From contig NZ_WHJH01000009.1 of assembly GCF_011682145.1 (NCBI RefSeq), positions 1-64,000 of the forward strand: DNA of 64,000 bases. Reading direction: 5' to 3'. Every line of letters begins with the position of its first letter. The stretch's first letter is position 1. The stretch comes from Massilia mucilaginosa (lineage in GTDB: Bacteria; Pseudomonadota; Gammaproteobacteria; Burkholderiales; Burkholderiaceae_D). Shown piece by piece: positions 18,566 through 26,556 of the stretch. The position numbers were made by a program, and so were the translations under genes. The notes under the pieces are model-generated. The model saw only the letters and a program-made list of their open reading frames with translations, did not search any database and had not been told where the DNA came from.

Positions 18566-19000
18566 TTAAAAGCACTGAATTACACCGCCGTTGTTGGTGC
18601 ATGAGCGCCCTTGCGGGCCGATCACACTGTTGCCGGCCGCGCCGTTGTAGCGGGTGCCGTTGACGTCGGTGCAGCCGCCGGCGTCGCAGCGGCTGATCAC
18701 GGCCGGCGGCGGCGCGATCGGCGCCGGGACGGCCATGGATGGCGCCGGCTGCGGGCTCACCGGCAGCGCCGGCTGCGCGCTCAGGCGCGGGCCGTAGGCG
18801 GGCATGCCGTCGACGATCTGCTGCACGGCGCGGCGTTTGGGCGGCGGTTTTTTGGGCGGCACGGGCTTGGCCGGTTCGGGCCTGGCCCGGGCATGTTTGG
18901 CTGGCGCGTCAGGCGCGGCCGGCACACCATCCTTGTGCGCCACCGCGTCGCCTGCGGCCAGGGACGCCGCCAGCAACACGGCAATTTTCAGCATGATCAT
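18566..19000 (-). CDS. Small secreted Pro-rich protein
   Basis: 144 residues from the ATG at 19000, which has GAGG seven bases upstream. A signal peptide (MLKIAVLLAASLAAGDAVA) is followed by a Lys/Pro/Arg-rich segment (KPVPPKKPPPKRR), a Pro/Ala/Ser-rich linker and a short C-terminal module with four Cys (CDAGGCTDVNGTRYNG ... SCTNNGGVIQCF). The Cys spacing suggests two disulphides, and DsbA is encoded elsewhere in the window. I know no function; similar tails occur in uncharacterised betaproteobacterial secreted proteins. Confidence 0.75.
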   Translation of the reverse strand: MIMLKIAVLLAASLAAGDAVAHKDGVPAAPDAPAKHARARPEPAKPVPPKKPPPKRRAVQQIVDGMPAYGPRLSAQPALPVSPQPAPSMAVPAPIAPPPAVISRCDAGGCTDVNGTRYNGAAGNSVIGPQGRSCTNNGGVIQCF

Positions 19001-19140
19001 GATGTCACCTCGCATGAGGTTGATTGATACGGCCAGCCTACCATTTTTGACAGGATCATGCCGCCAGCGGGACCTACCGATCTGGATGAAATAGAATCAT
19101 CTATTTACATATATACAAGTTTAATTGTAGACTAAAGGCA

Positions 19141-19408
19141 ACTTCGCACCTGTGCAACGGCCTGGCCATCCACTACCGCCAGATCAAGGCCGACCCTGCA
19201 ACCATCTTGTCGCTGCATCGCAAGGGCCTCGCCGCCAGCGCATTCACCGAGCATTATCAGGGCGTGGTGAACTGCCACCGCGACAGCCGCGACTACCCGG
19301 CCCTGATCGACAGCGGCGTCCGCTGGCGCGCAGCGCGCGGCGATCCTGGAACGCATCGGCGAATGCGAGGACCTGCGGCGCGCAGTCAAGCCCTGGTGGA
19401 AAATCTGG
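19141..19408 (+). pseudogene. Broken 3' remnant of the 748-residue helical protein gene
   Basis: The frame at 19141 reads LCNGLAIHYRQIKADPATIL then SLHRKGLAASAFTEHYQGV, closely matching LCNNLAIYYRYDKSDAAAAL and LHHKGIVSSPFSEHYQGV in the gene at 19541-21787. The match stops near 19329. After a jump of frame, QRAAILERIGECEDLRRAVK and PWWKIW match the extreme C terminus of the same protein (QRTAILANLEDCKRLQREAK, PWWKLW). About 150 codons are therefore deleted with a frameshift, the 5' part is missing, and the frame runs on past the old stop. No intact start is present. Confidence 0.85.
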
Positions 19409-19540
19409 TCATGGCGGCACGCCGGCGCGCCCGGAAAAACAGCGCCTATGTACATCAAAGCAATCTTTCCTATTGCTCAAAAGTGTTATTAAGACGATAA
19501 TTGACAGTTCATTTTTGAGCGCACAACCAGCATCCCACCC

Positions 19541-21787
19541 ATGAATATTTTAAGCGCCAGCCAGCTCGACGCCTACCTCGACCAGACCGAAGCCGCCCTC
19601 GAACAGCAGATCGAGGCCGAGCTCGACCCCGAATTGATCGGGGCCGGCCTGAAAACCGCGCTGGAAAGCCAGCACTTCCATGCCGACACCATGAACGGCG
19701 TGCACCGCCTGTTCCGCCTGTGGATGAACGCGGTCGACCCGGCGGCCGCGCTACGCCTGCTCGACGGCGACGGCCGCGCGGCGCTGGCCGCTCTGCCGGA
19801 TGCCGAACGGGATGCATGGGAGGTCAGCGTGGCCCTCTGGCGCGTAGAAGCGCGCATCGCGCAGGGCGATGCCGGCGCCATGCAGGCCGCCTTCGACGCC
19901 GCGCTGGCGCTGCTGGTGTCGTTACCGGACTGCCTCGCTTACAACCGGGCCTGGGCGTATCTGGACGAAGAGAGCGCGCTGAACGCGGCGCACGGCGCCA
20001 CGCGCCGCTGCGCCGAAGCGCGCAACGCCTTGCAGCGCGCCGACCCTGAGCGCGCAGCGTACCGCGCCTGGGACGATGCGCATCTGGCGATCCGCCAGGC
20101 GCAAAGCTTCGCGATGGAGGGCGACGCGGCGCTGGCGCGACAGGCGGGCGAACGCGCCATCGGCATCCTGGCCGGGGCGGCGGCGGACCAGGATCTCGAC
20201 CACAACGACTGGCTGCGCGCCGGCCATGCGCTGGCGTGGGTCATGCCCGACGCGATCGACGGCATCGCGGCGCAGGTGCGCGCGCACATCCCGGCGACCA
20301 CCGTGTTTTTCGCGCGCCGCGATATCGATGTGCGCATCGCCCGCCTCGAGGCACGCGCCCTGCACCAGCAAGGCGCGCTCGACCAGGCGCTGGAAAAACT
20401 GGCCCTGGGCCGTGTCGCCCTGCTCGCCGACGACGGCGACCACGTCGGCGTGCAAATGCTCGACTGGCTGCTGGAAGCGGGACGGCACGACGCGGCGGCG
20501 CGCCTGGCCTTCGAATCGGTCTTGCACGAACGCCAGGTGTCGGCGCCGCATGCGGCCGGCGCGGCGATGCGCGCCGCCGCCGACGGCACGACGCACCAGC
20601 CATACTGGCATCTGGCGCTGGCCTGCGCCGCCATGGCCGACGCCACCGCCGAGGTGCGCGGCAACGAAGACGAGGCCAGCTTCATCGGCCGCCATCTGGC
20701 GCTGGCGCGCGCCCAGGGCGGCGCGCACCCGGCCGCCGACGCGGTCGAAGCACTGTGGCTGATCGCATCGGCGCAAGACTACCAGCGCGCCTTGCCATTG
20801 CTGGAATCCGCGGCGCGCGACCCGTCGCTGATGCAATCGCAAGTCGTCTTCAAGCTGATCGTGGCGCGCATGCGCGTGCACGGCCCCGAGGCGGCGCTGG
20901 CCATGCCATTCATGCCGGCGTCGAACGGCCTGTCCTGCTACAACGTCGCCGTGCGGCTCGCATCCCAACTCGACGAAGTGCTGCCCAAGGACATGGCGGC
21001 GCCGGAAGAACCGGTCAAGGCGCTCTCCGCGCGCTACTACGAGACCGGCCTGGCCTGCTTCGAAGCGTTTGTCGCCAGCGGCAGGGGCCATCCGGGCGAC
21101 GGCGACGCACACTCCTACTCGATGCTGTGCAATAACCTGGCCATCTACTACCGCTACGACAAATCCGATGCCGCCGCCGCGCTGGCCCTGCACCACAAAG
21201 GCATCGTCTCGAGCCCGTTCTCGGAACACTATCAGGGCGTGCTGAATTGCCACCGGAAGCTAGGCAACGACAGCGCCGTGGTCGACAGCGCCGAGCAGCT
21301 GTGGCACTTCTCGGCGGACCACGGCTACAGCCGGCACGATCCGGCCAACTACATCGACGATACCGCCGCCGCCCTGCACCGCCTCGGACGCGACACCGAC
21401 ATCGCCATCTGGCTGCAGCGCCTGGACGACTGGTGGACCAGCGTCGACGACGGCGAGCGCGCGCAGTACCGGAGCCGCTACACGCGCGCGCTGGTATCGG
21501 TGCTGTACTACATGGCGCAGACGCAGCCGGACGACGCCAGCCTGCGCCTGGAAAGCGTGCTGCCGTCGGTGCCGGAGGCCGGTTCTCCCTATACCAGCCG
21601 CATCGCGGCCGACGCGCTGTGCAAACTGGGCCAGTTCGAACGCGCGCAAGCGATGTACCGGGATGGCCTGCGCTATATCGAGTCGGGCGACGCCTGGCAT
21701 GAGTCGCAGCGCACGGCGATCCTCGCGAACCTCGAGGATTGCAAGCGCCTGCAGCGCGAGGCCAAGCCGTGGTGGAAGCTCTGGTAG
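19541..21787 (+). CDS. Large helical (TPR-like) protein of unknown function
   Basis: 748 residues, Ala/Leu-rich and helical throughout, without signal peptide or membrane helix, so cytosolic. Helix pairs such as LEARALHQQGALDQALEKLA resemble degenerate TPR-type repeats, but I cannot assign a Pfam family with certainty. Head (LDAYLDQTEAALEQQIEAEL) and tail (FERAQAMYRDGLRYIESGDA ... PWWKLW) recur in the mini-gene that follows one base later; the middle is related to the protein at 24946-26505. First of six tightly packed genes. No strong ribosome site precedes the ATG at 19541. Perhaps a scaffold or adaptor. Confidence 0.85.
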   Translation: MNILSASQLDAYLDQTEAALEQQIEAELDPELIGAGLKTALESQHFHADTMNGVHRLFRLWMNAVDPAAALRLLDGDGRAALAALPDAERDAWEVSVALWRVEARIAQGDAGAMQAAFDAALALLVSLPDCLAYNRAWAYLDEESALNAAHGATRRCAEARNALQRADPERAAYRAWDDAHLAIRQAQSFAMEGDAALARQAGERAIGILAGAAADQDLDHNDWLRAGHALAWVMPDAIDGIAAQVRAHIPATTVFFARRDIDVRIARLEARALHQQGALDQALEKLALGRVALLADDGDHVGVQMLDWLLEAGRHDAAARLAFESVLHERQVSAPHAAGAAMRAAADGTTHQPYWHLALACAAMADATAEVRGNEDEASFIGRHLALARAQGGAHPAADAVEALWLIASAQDYQRALPLLESAARDPSLMQSQVVFKLIVARMRVHGPEAALAMPFMPASNGLSCYNVAVRLASQLDEVLPKDMAAPEEPVKALSARYYETGLACFEAFVASGRGHPGDGDAHSYSMLCNNLAIYYRYDKSDAAAALALHHKGIVSSPFSEHYQGVLNCHRKLGNDSAVVDSAEQLWHFSADHGYSRHDPANYIDDTAAALHRLGRDTDIAIWLQRLDDWWTSVDDGERAQYRSRYTRALVSVLYYMAQTQPDDASLRLESVLPSVPEAGSPYTSRIAADALCKLGQFERAQAMYRDGLRYIESGDAWHESQRTAILANLEDCKRLQREAKPWWKLW

Positions 21788-21788
21788 C

Positions 21789-22163
21789 ATGAATAGCGCA
21801 CCCGTTATCGTCAGCGGCAGCCGGCTCGACGCCTGGCTCGACCAGGCCGAAGCCGCCTTCCAGCAGCGGATCGAGGCCGGCATCGACAGGGAGCTGATCG
21901 CCGCCTCCCTGAAAACGTCGCTGGAAAGCCAGCACTTCCATGCCGACACCATGGAGGGCGTACGCCGCCTGTCGCGCCGCATGGCCGCCGGCACCTTGCT
22001 CAGCGCAGGCCAGGTCGAACGCGCGCAAGCGATGTACGAGGATGGACTGCGTTACGTCAAGCCGGGCCAGCCCTGGCATGCGTTGCAGCACAAGGCGATC
22101 CGCGAGGGCCTGGAAGAATGCCAGCGCCTGCGGGACGTGGCCCCGCTGTGGCGGAAGCGCTGA
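21789..22163 (+). CDS. Mini-copy of the 748-residue protein (head joined to tail)
   Basis: 124 residues. Residues 1-60 (SRLDAWLDQAEAAFQQRIEA ... SLESQHFHADTMEGVRRLSR) match the first 60 residues of the preceding protein, and the rest (QVERAQAMYEDGLRYVKPGQ ... LEECQRLRDVAPLWRKR) match its last 50. The frame is kept across the junction, so this is either an internal deletion of a full-length duplicate or a selected minimal form. It starts one base after the TAG of the first gene and ends two bases before the next ATG. Function unknown. Confidence 0.8.
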   Translation: MNSAPVIVSGSRLDAWLDQAEAAFQQRIEAGIDRELIAASLKTSLESQHFHADTMEGVRRLSRRMAAGTLLSAGQVERAQAMYEDGLRYVKPGQPWHALQHKAIREGLEECQRLRDVAPLWRKR

Positions 22164-22165
22164 CA

Positions 22166-23260
22166 ATGGCGGCAATCCAGTCCGGCAAAAGCGCTTACGG
22201 CGCGCGCGACGTGGTCAATGCCCCGGCGCTCAAGGACGCCATCGTCCGCCGCAGCGCGCAGCGCGGCGACGCGCCCGACGTGGCCGAGTGGCTGGCCAAC
22301 CACTTCTTCCGCTACGCGGTCGGCAACCTGGACGCGCCCGAACCGGCGCTGGTGCGCATTGCGTCGAGCGAGCAGGCGCGCGCCCTGTTCGCACCCGCCG
22401 CCGTGCCGCCATGGGTGACAGCGCGCCTGGGCAAGGACGCGGGCGGGGCCATGTGGTGGGTCGCGCCCGCCGGCCCCGAACTGCTCGCGACGGAAGCGAA
22501 GCTGGTCGAATTCTTGGGTGCGCGCCAGGGCACCGCGCTCGACGGCAAGCTACAGCGCATCAACTGCCGCCAGGCGCTGGCGCTGTGGAGCGCCGAACAC
22601 GCCGCGTTCGAAGCGAAGAGCGCGGCCGGCTGGCGCGAACATCAGCCGGGGGCGGTCGCCACGCGCTGGCAGGGCGAGGCCGGCAGCGTGCTCGAACTGC
22701 TGCCATCAAGCCCGCTGCTACGCGCGGAGATGGCGTTCGAAAGCCAGGCGATGCGCCATTGCCTGGGCCAGTTCAGCGACCGGCGCGCCCTGAGCGGCGG
22801 CTACGGCGAGCATTACGCGGCGGCCTGCGAAGCGGGCCGGATGCGCCTGTTCAGCTACCGCGGCGGCAACGGCCATGCGCATATCACCATCAGCGCCCAC
22901 GTGGCCGACGACGGCCGCCTGCGCTTCGACCAGATCAAGGGCAAGCTCAATCGTCCGCCGGTGGAGCGTTTTCACAGTGAGCTGCTGGCGTTTTTGCGCA
23001 GTGTCGACAGCGACGTCCACACGCCGCCGGACGCGCTCGCGATGGGCATGGTGCGCCTGCCCTCGGGCTGGGCCATGGTGGACGATGCCAGCGGGGAGGC
23101 CGACCAGCTGTTCGTGGCCCGGCACTTCCCCGCCCTGTTCGCGCGCCTGCAAGCGCCGTCGGTGCTGGCCCAGTGGATCGCCGCCGCGCGCGCGCCCGAG
23201 CAGTTGCAGGGTCTCGCGCTGGATCCGGGTGTGGCGCACGCGGTAAGGAGCGCGCAATGA
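22166..23260 (+). CDS. PcfJ-like domain protein
   Basis: 364 residues, no signal peptide. The central part (about residues 185-275) has the PcfJ-like pattern: AFESQAMRHCLGQF, then YGEHYAAACEAGRMRLFSYR, HAHITISAHV and FDQIKGKLNRPPVERFHSEL. PcfJ-like proteins are known from mobile elements and many bacterial genomes but their biochemistry is unclear; the conserved His-Cys and the Gly-rich strand suggest an enzymatic or binding pocket. The N-terminal 180 residues are helical and unassigned. The TGA overlaps the next ATG (ATGA at 23257-23260), implying translational coupling. Family assignment is by eye. Confidence 0.8.
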   Translation: MAAIQSGKSAYGARDVVNAPALKDAIVRRSAQRGDAPDVAEWLANHFFRYAVGNLDAPEPALVRIASSEQARALFAPAAVPPWVTARLGKDAGGAMWWVAPAGPELLATEAKLVEFLGARQGTALDGKLQRINCRQALALWSAEHAAFEAKSAAGWREHQPGAVATRWQGEAGSVLELLPSSPLLRAEMAFESQAMRHCLGQFSDRRALSGGYGEHYAAACEAGRMRLFSYRGGNGHAHITISAHVADDGRLRFDQIKGKLNRPPVERFHSELLAFLRSVDSDVHTPPDALAMGMVRLPSGWAMVDDASGEADQLFVARHFPALFARLQAPSVLAQWIAAARAPEQLQGLALDPGVAHAVRSAQ

Positions 23261-23949
23261 TCACGCTGGCCATCATCGGCGTGTTCGGGTGGATGATCTA
23301 CGCCGGAGTCGAACGTCTGCTCAAAAGCCGTCCGCCCAAAAAACCCGGCAGCGCCAAGCTGCGCTACAAGTTCGACGCGCGCCAGAACCGCGCGCTGGCG
23401 CTGGCACACCCGGTTGCGCAGGCACGCGACTTGGCCGCCTTCGCCAATCCCAAAGCGCCGGGGCTCACGCCGCAACAGGCGCAAGCCCTGCGCGCCAGCC
23501 TGCTGCATATCCTCGGCCTGCGCGCCAACATCGACGACGACGCCATCCGCGCCGCACTGCCCGACCTGTTGCGGCGGCAGTGGTTCCGCATCGACCTTGA
23601 GCGCCTGCGCCCCGAGGACGATGCGCGCGCGGCGATGGCGTTCGCCTCGGCGCGGGTGGCCTTTGCGGTGCGCAGCGCGACCTTGCTCGGCTGGCTCGAT
23701 CCAGCGCTGCAATGGGAGGTGCTGTACCAGAACGCGCAGCGCGCCAGCGATTGCTTCGGCAGTTGGCGCGAGTTCGGCGCGGCGCTCGCGCGCGGGCGCC
23801 AGCAATGGATCGCCGGCGCGCGCGCCGACAGCCTTGGCGTGGCTTTCGACGAGGCCAGGCTCGCGCAGTGGCTGGGCACCCGCGGCCACCCGTGGCGCAG
23901 CATGGCGTGGCACGGCCAGGTATTGTTCGCGGCGCCGGCCACGCCATGA
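23257..23949 (+). CDS. DUF1266 protein with N-terminal membrane anchor
   Basis: 230 residues. A single hydrophobic segment at residues 2-17 (TLAIIGVFGWMIYAGVE) should anchor it in the inner membrane. The C-terminal half carries the DUF1266 pattern: ARVAFAVRSATLLGWLD, then FGSWREFGAALARGRQQW. DUF1266 proteins include E. coli YbeR and YbeU, which sit beside Sel1-repeat genes; here too a Sel1-bearing gene follows, overlapping by ATGA. Function of the family is unknown. The spacing shows it belongs to the same operon as the PcfJ-like gene. Confidence 0.82.
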   Translation: MITLAIIGVFGWMIYAGVERLLKSRPPKKPGSAKLRYKFDARQNRALALAHPVAQARDLAAFANPKAPGLTPQQAQALRASLLHILGLRANIDDDAIRAALPDLLRRQWFRIDLERLRPEDDARAAMAFASARVAFAVRSATLLGWLDPALQWEVLYQNAQRASDCFGSWREFGAALARGRQQWIAGARADSLGVAFDEARLAQWLGTRGHPWRSMAWHGQVLFAAPATP

Positions 23950-24935
23950 ACATCCGTTACAACCCGATGAAATGCACCGGCTGCGCGCAGGAGTTTGCGT
24001 TTCCGGCGATAGCGCGCTCGTACACCGATTTGCCGGATGCGGGCGGATGCGGCGGCGCTCATTTCAGCCAGATGCTGCTGCTGCCGGTGTGGTGCCATGC
24101 ATGCGAGGGTGCGTCATGGGTCGAGCGCATTCCCGGCGTTCGCGAGTTCGATACGGCCGCCGGCTTACGGCGCATGCCCGGACGCATCGCCTGCGAGGGC
24201 ATCGTTGACGACCTGCTGGAGATCGAGGAGGCCGATTTTCGCTGGCTGTACGACCATCTGCGGCATCGCAAGGCGCCCCCCAAATGCCTGGTGTGCGCCA
24301 GCACCCGCTTTACCGCGATCGACGCCGGGCAGCGCGAAACGTCCATTGTGCACGAGGCATGCTGGAACAGCCCGATCGAGTTTTGCGGCTTCTCGATCGG
24401 CAGCGGTGGGGTGCGTGCCGGAAGGCGCTCCTACGCAGGTTTGTTCCACGATGCCGAGGGTAATGTCGTATGGGCTGAACTATGTATGCACGATCTTTTC
24501 ACGGGCCGGCTTCACGCGATGTTGCACGCCAGGCGCCAGGATCCCGATCACGCCGCGCTTGCTGCCCTCATTGGCCTGATCACCAATTGGGCCACTGACG
24601 AAGCGCTGGCGATGCTGGCGCCGCTGGTTGCGGCGAACAGCCCCGCCGCCTTGGGGCTGCTGGGCGCGCTGCATTACGTGGGTGACGGCGTAGCGCACAG
24701 CGGCCTTGAGGCGGCAGCCTTGCTGGAAAAAGCCAAATCCCTCGGCGACGCCTGCGCGGCGCACAACCTGGCGTCCCTGTACGCCACCGGTGCGCCAGGC
24801 GTCGCCCAGGACATTCCGCGCGCACGCCAGTTGTTCGGCGAAGCCCGCGCCATGGGCGGCCAGTACGAGTGCGACGACTTCTATGCGCAAGACGACTTTA
24901 GCGTGGCGAACCGCACCTTTTATCATCCAAGCTGA
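23946..24935 (+). CDS. Cys-pair (zinc-ribbon-like) and Sel1-repeat protein
   Basis: 329 residues. Three Cys pairs in the N-terminal third (C10/C13, C50/C53, C114/C117) look like metal-binding knuckles. Residues about 235-315 form two Sel1-like repeats (SPAALGLLGALHYVGDGVAH; ACAAHNLASLYATGAPGVAQ). Sel1 repeats are helical binding surfaces, often in stress or secretion-related proteins. No signal peptide. It overlaps the DUF1266 stop by four bases and ends 10 bases before the next ATG. Role unknown; possibly a scaffold for the other operon products. Confidence 0.82.
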   Translation: MNIRYNPMKCTGCAQEFAFPAIARSYTDLPDAGGCGGAHFSQMLLLPVWCHACEGASWVERIPGVREFDTAAGLRRMPGRIACEGIVDDLLEIEEADFRWLYDHLRHRKAPPKCLVCASTRFTAIDAGQRETSIVHEACWNSPIEFCGFSIGSGGVRAGRRSYAGLFHDAEGNVVWAELCMHDLFTGRLHAMLHARRQDPDHAALAALIGLITNWATDEALAMLAPLVAANSPAALGLLGALHYVGDGVAHSGLEAAALLEKAKSLGDACAAHNLASLYATGAPGVAQDIPRARQLFGEARAMGGQYECDDFYAQDDFSVANRTFYHPS

Positions 24936-24945
24936 TTCCGACACC

Positions 24946-26505
24946 ATGACCAGTCATCCCGATGCGAGCAGCGCCAGCCAGCCTGACGCTTTCCTCGACC
25001 AGACCGACGCCGCGCTCGAAGCAGCCGTCGATGCGCTCACGCGCACGCCCCGGCAGCCCGGCGTGGACGCGCGCTGGCAGCAGTTGATCGACCGAAGCGG
25101 CGACGCCGGCGCGTTTGCGCTGCAGCGCCGCTGCCTGGACGCGCAGTACGCGCTGCGCCTGGCCGACCCGGAGCGCGCCGGCTATCGCGCCTGGGACCAG
25201 GCGCAACTGGCCATCCTGCGCGGGCGCAGCCATCTGCGCGAGGGCGACAGCGGGCAGGCGCATGCCGAGGGGACCACGGCGCTGCACCGGATGCTCGATG
25301 ACGGCGGCACGCTATCCTTCAACGACTGCCTGGCGCTGGCGCGCGACCTGGCGCGCCTGGTACCGGAGCGCATGGGCTTCGTGGCCGCGCATATCCGCGC
25401 GCTGCGGCCGGCCGGCATGGCGCCGGCCAACCGGCGCGATCTCGAGATCCGCATCGCGCGGCTCGAAGCGAACGCGCAGTTCCGGCTCGGCCGGCTCGAT
25501 CTTGCCATCGCCCGGGCACGCGAAGGCCGCTACGGCACCTATACCGACAGCGACGACAATGCCAGCGCCGTGCTGCTCGACTGGCTGATGGAAGCCGGTC
25601 TTACCGACGACGCGGCGGCGCTGGCGTTCGAGTCGGCCTTCAACGAACGCCCTGTCTCGTCCGGGCGCGCCTGTGCGCTGGCGCGGGAGCAGCTTGATCT
25701 CGGCAGCTCGCGCAACCCGTACTGGCCGCTGACGCTGGCCTATGCCGCCGGCCCCGACACGCAGGACGGGTACCTGCAACTGGCGCGCGAACGCGCTCCC
25801 GGCCACCGCGCCATCGACGCGGCGCAAGGCCTGCGGCTGTTGTCGCAGCAGGATACCGCGCGCGCCCTGCCCTTGCTGGAAGCGGCGGTGCGCGACCCGG
25901 CGCTGGCCAATTCGGATGTGGTGCCGAAGCTCTGGCTGTGCCGCATGCGCGTGCACGGCGTGGCGCAGGCGCTGGCCATGCCCTTCATCGACTCGCCCAG
26001 CGCCGCCTGGTGCTACGGCATCGCCATGGCGCTGATGGAAGCGACGCGGCAGCAGTTGCCTGAGCACGAGAGCTGGCCGGGCGACGCCGTCGCGGCGCTG
26101 GCCACGCGCTACGACGAACAGGCGCTGGTGCTGTTCGAGCGCTTCTTCGAGACCGGCAGCGGCATGTTCCGCGATGCGCACATCCGTCTGTACGCCATCC
26201 TGTGCTGCAAGCTGGCGAACCGTTACCGGGCGCTCGACCCGTTTGATGCGCGCATCCCGGTGCTGCACGAAAAAGGACTGGCGGTGATCCCGTTCGGGGA
26301 GCAGCACGAGGGCCTGCTGCAATACCGTCTCGACGCCGCCGACAGCGCCGGCATCGTCGACGCGGCGCAGCGCCTGTGGGACTTCGCCGGCAGCCATCCC
26401 TCGCCCGATCACCGCCCGGCCGGCTATATCGGACGTGTGGTCGACGCCCTGCTCGCGCTCGGCCGCGACGGCGAGGCCGAGCGCTGGCGCGCGCGCCTGG
26501 AGTAA
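24946..26505 (+). CDS. Second large helical protein, relative of 19541 gene
   Basis: 519 residues. Clear relation to the 748-residue protein: FLDQTDAALEAAVDAL at the start, DPERAGYRAWDQAQLAI, LDWLMEAGLTDDAAALAFES, ALPLLEAAVRDPALANSDVV and ALAMPFI all have counterparts there in the same order. It lacks the PWWKLW-type tail and ends with a short Arg-rich helix. Helical, cytosolic, no catalytic motif seen. Last gene of the six-gene operon. Function unknown; conservation of two diverged copies in one operon suggests they assemble together. Confidence 0.85.
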   Translation: MTSHPDASSASQPDAFLDQTDAALEAAVDALTRTPRQPGVDARWQQLIDRSGDAGAFALQRRCLDAQYALRLADPERAGYRAWDQAQLAILRGRSHLREGDSGQAHAEGTTALHRMLDDGGTLSFNDCLALARDLARLVPERMGFVAAHIRALRPAGMAPANRRDLEIRIARLEANAQFRLGRLDLAIARAREGRYGTYTDSDDNASAVLLDWLMEAGLTDDAAALAFESAFNERPVSSGRACALAREQLDLGSSRNPYWPLTLAYAAGPDTQDGYLQLARERAPGHRAIDAAQGLRLLSQQDTARALPLLEAAVRDPALANSDVVPKLWLCRMRVHGVAQALAMPFIDSPSAAWCYGIAMALMEATRQQLPEHESWPGDAVAALATRYDEQALVLFERFFETGSGMFRDAHIRLYAILCCKLANRYRALDPFDARIPVLHEKGLAVIPFGEQHEGLLQYRLDAADSAGIVDAAQRLWDFAGSHPSPDHRPAGYIGRVVDALLALGRDGEAERWRARLE

Positions 26506-26556
26506 GCGCTTGGTCAGTTTCCTGCGGTACTATTCACGCATAAAAAGGAGACAGCC

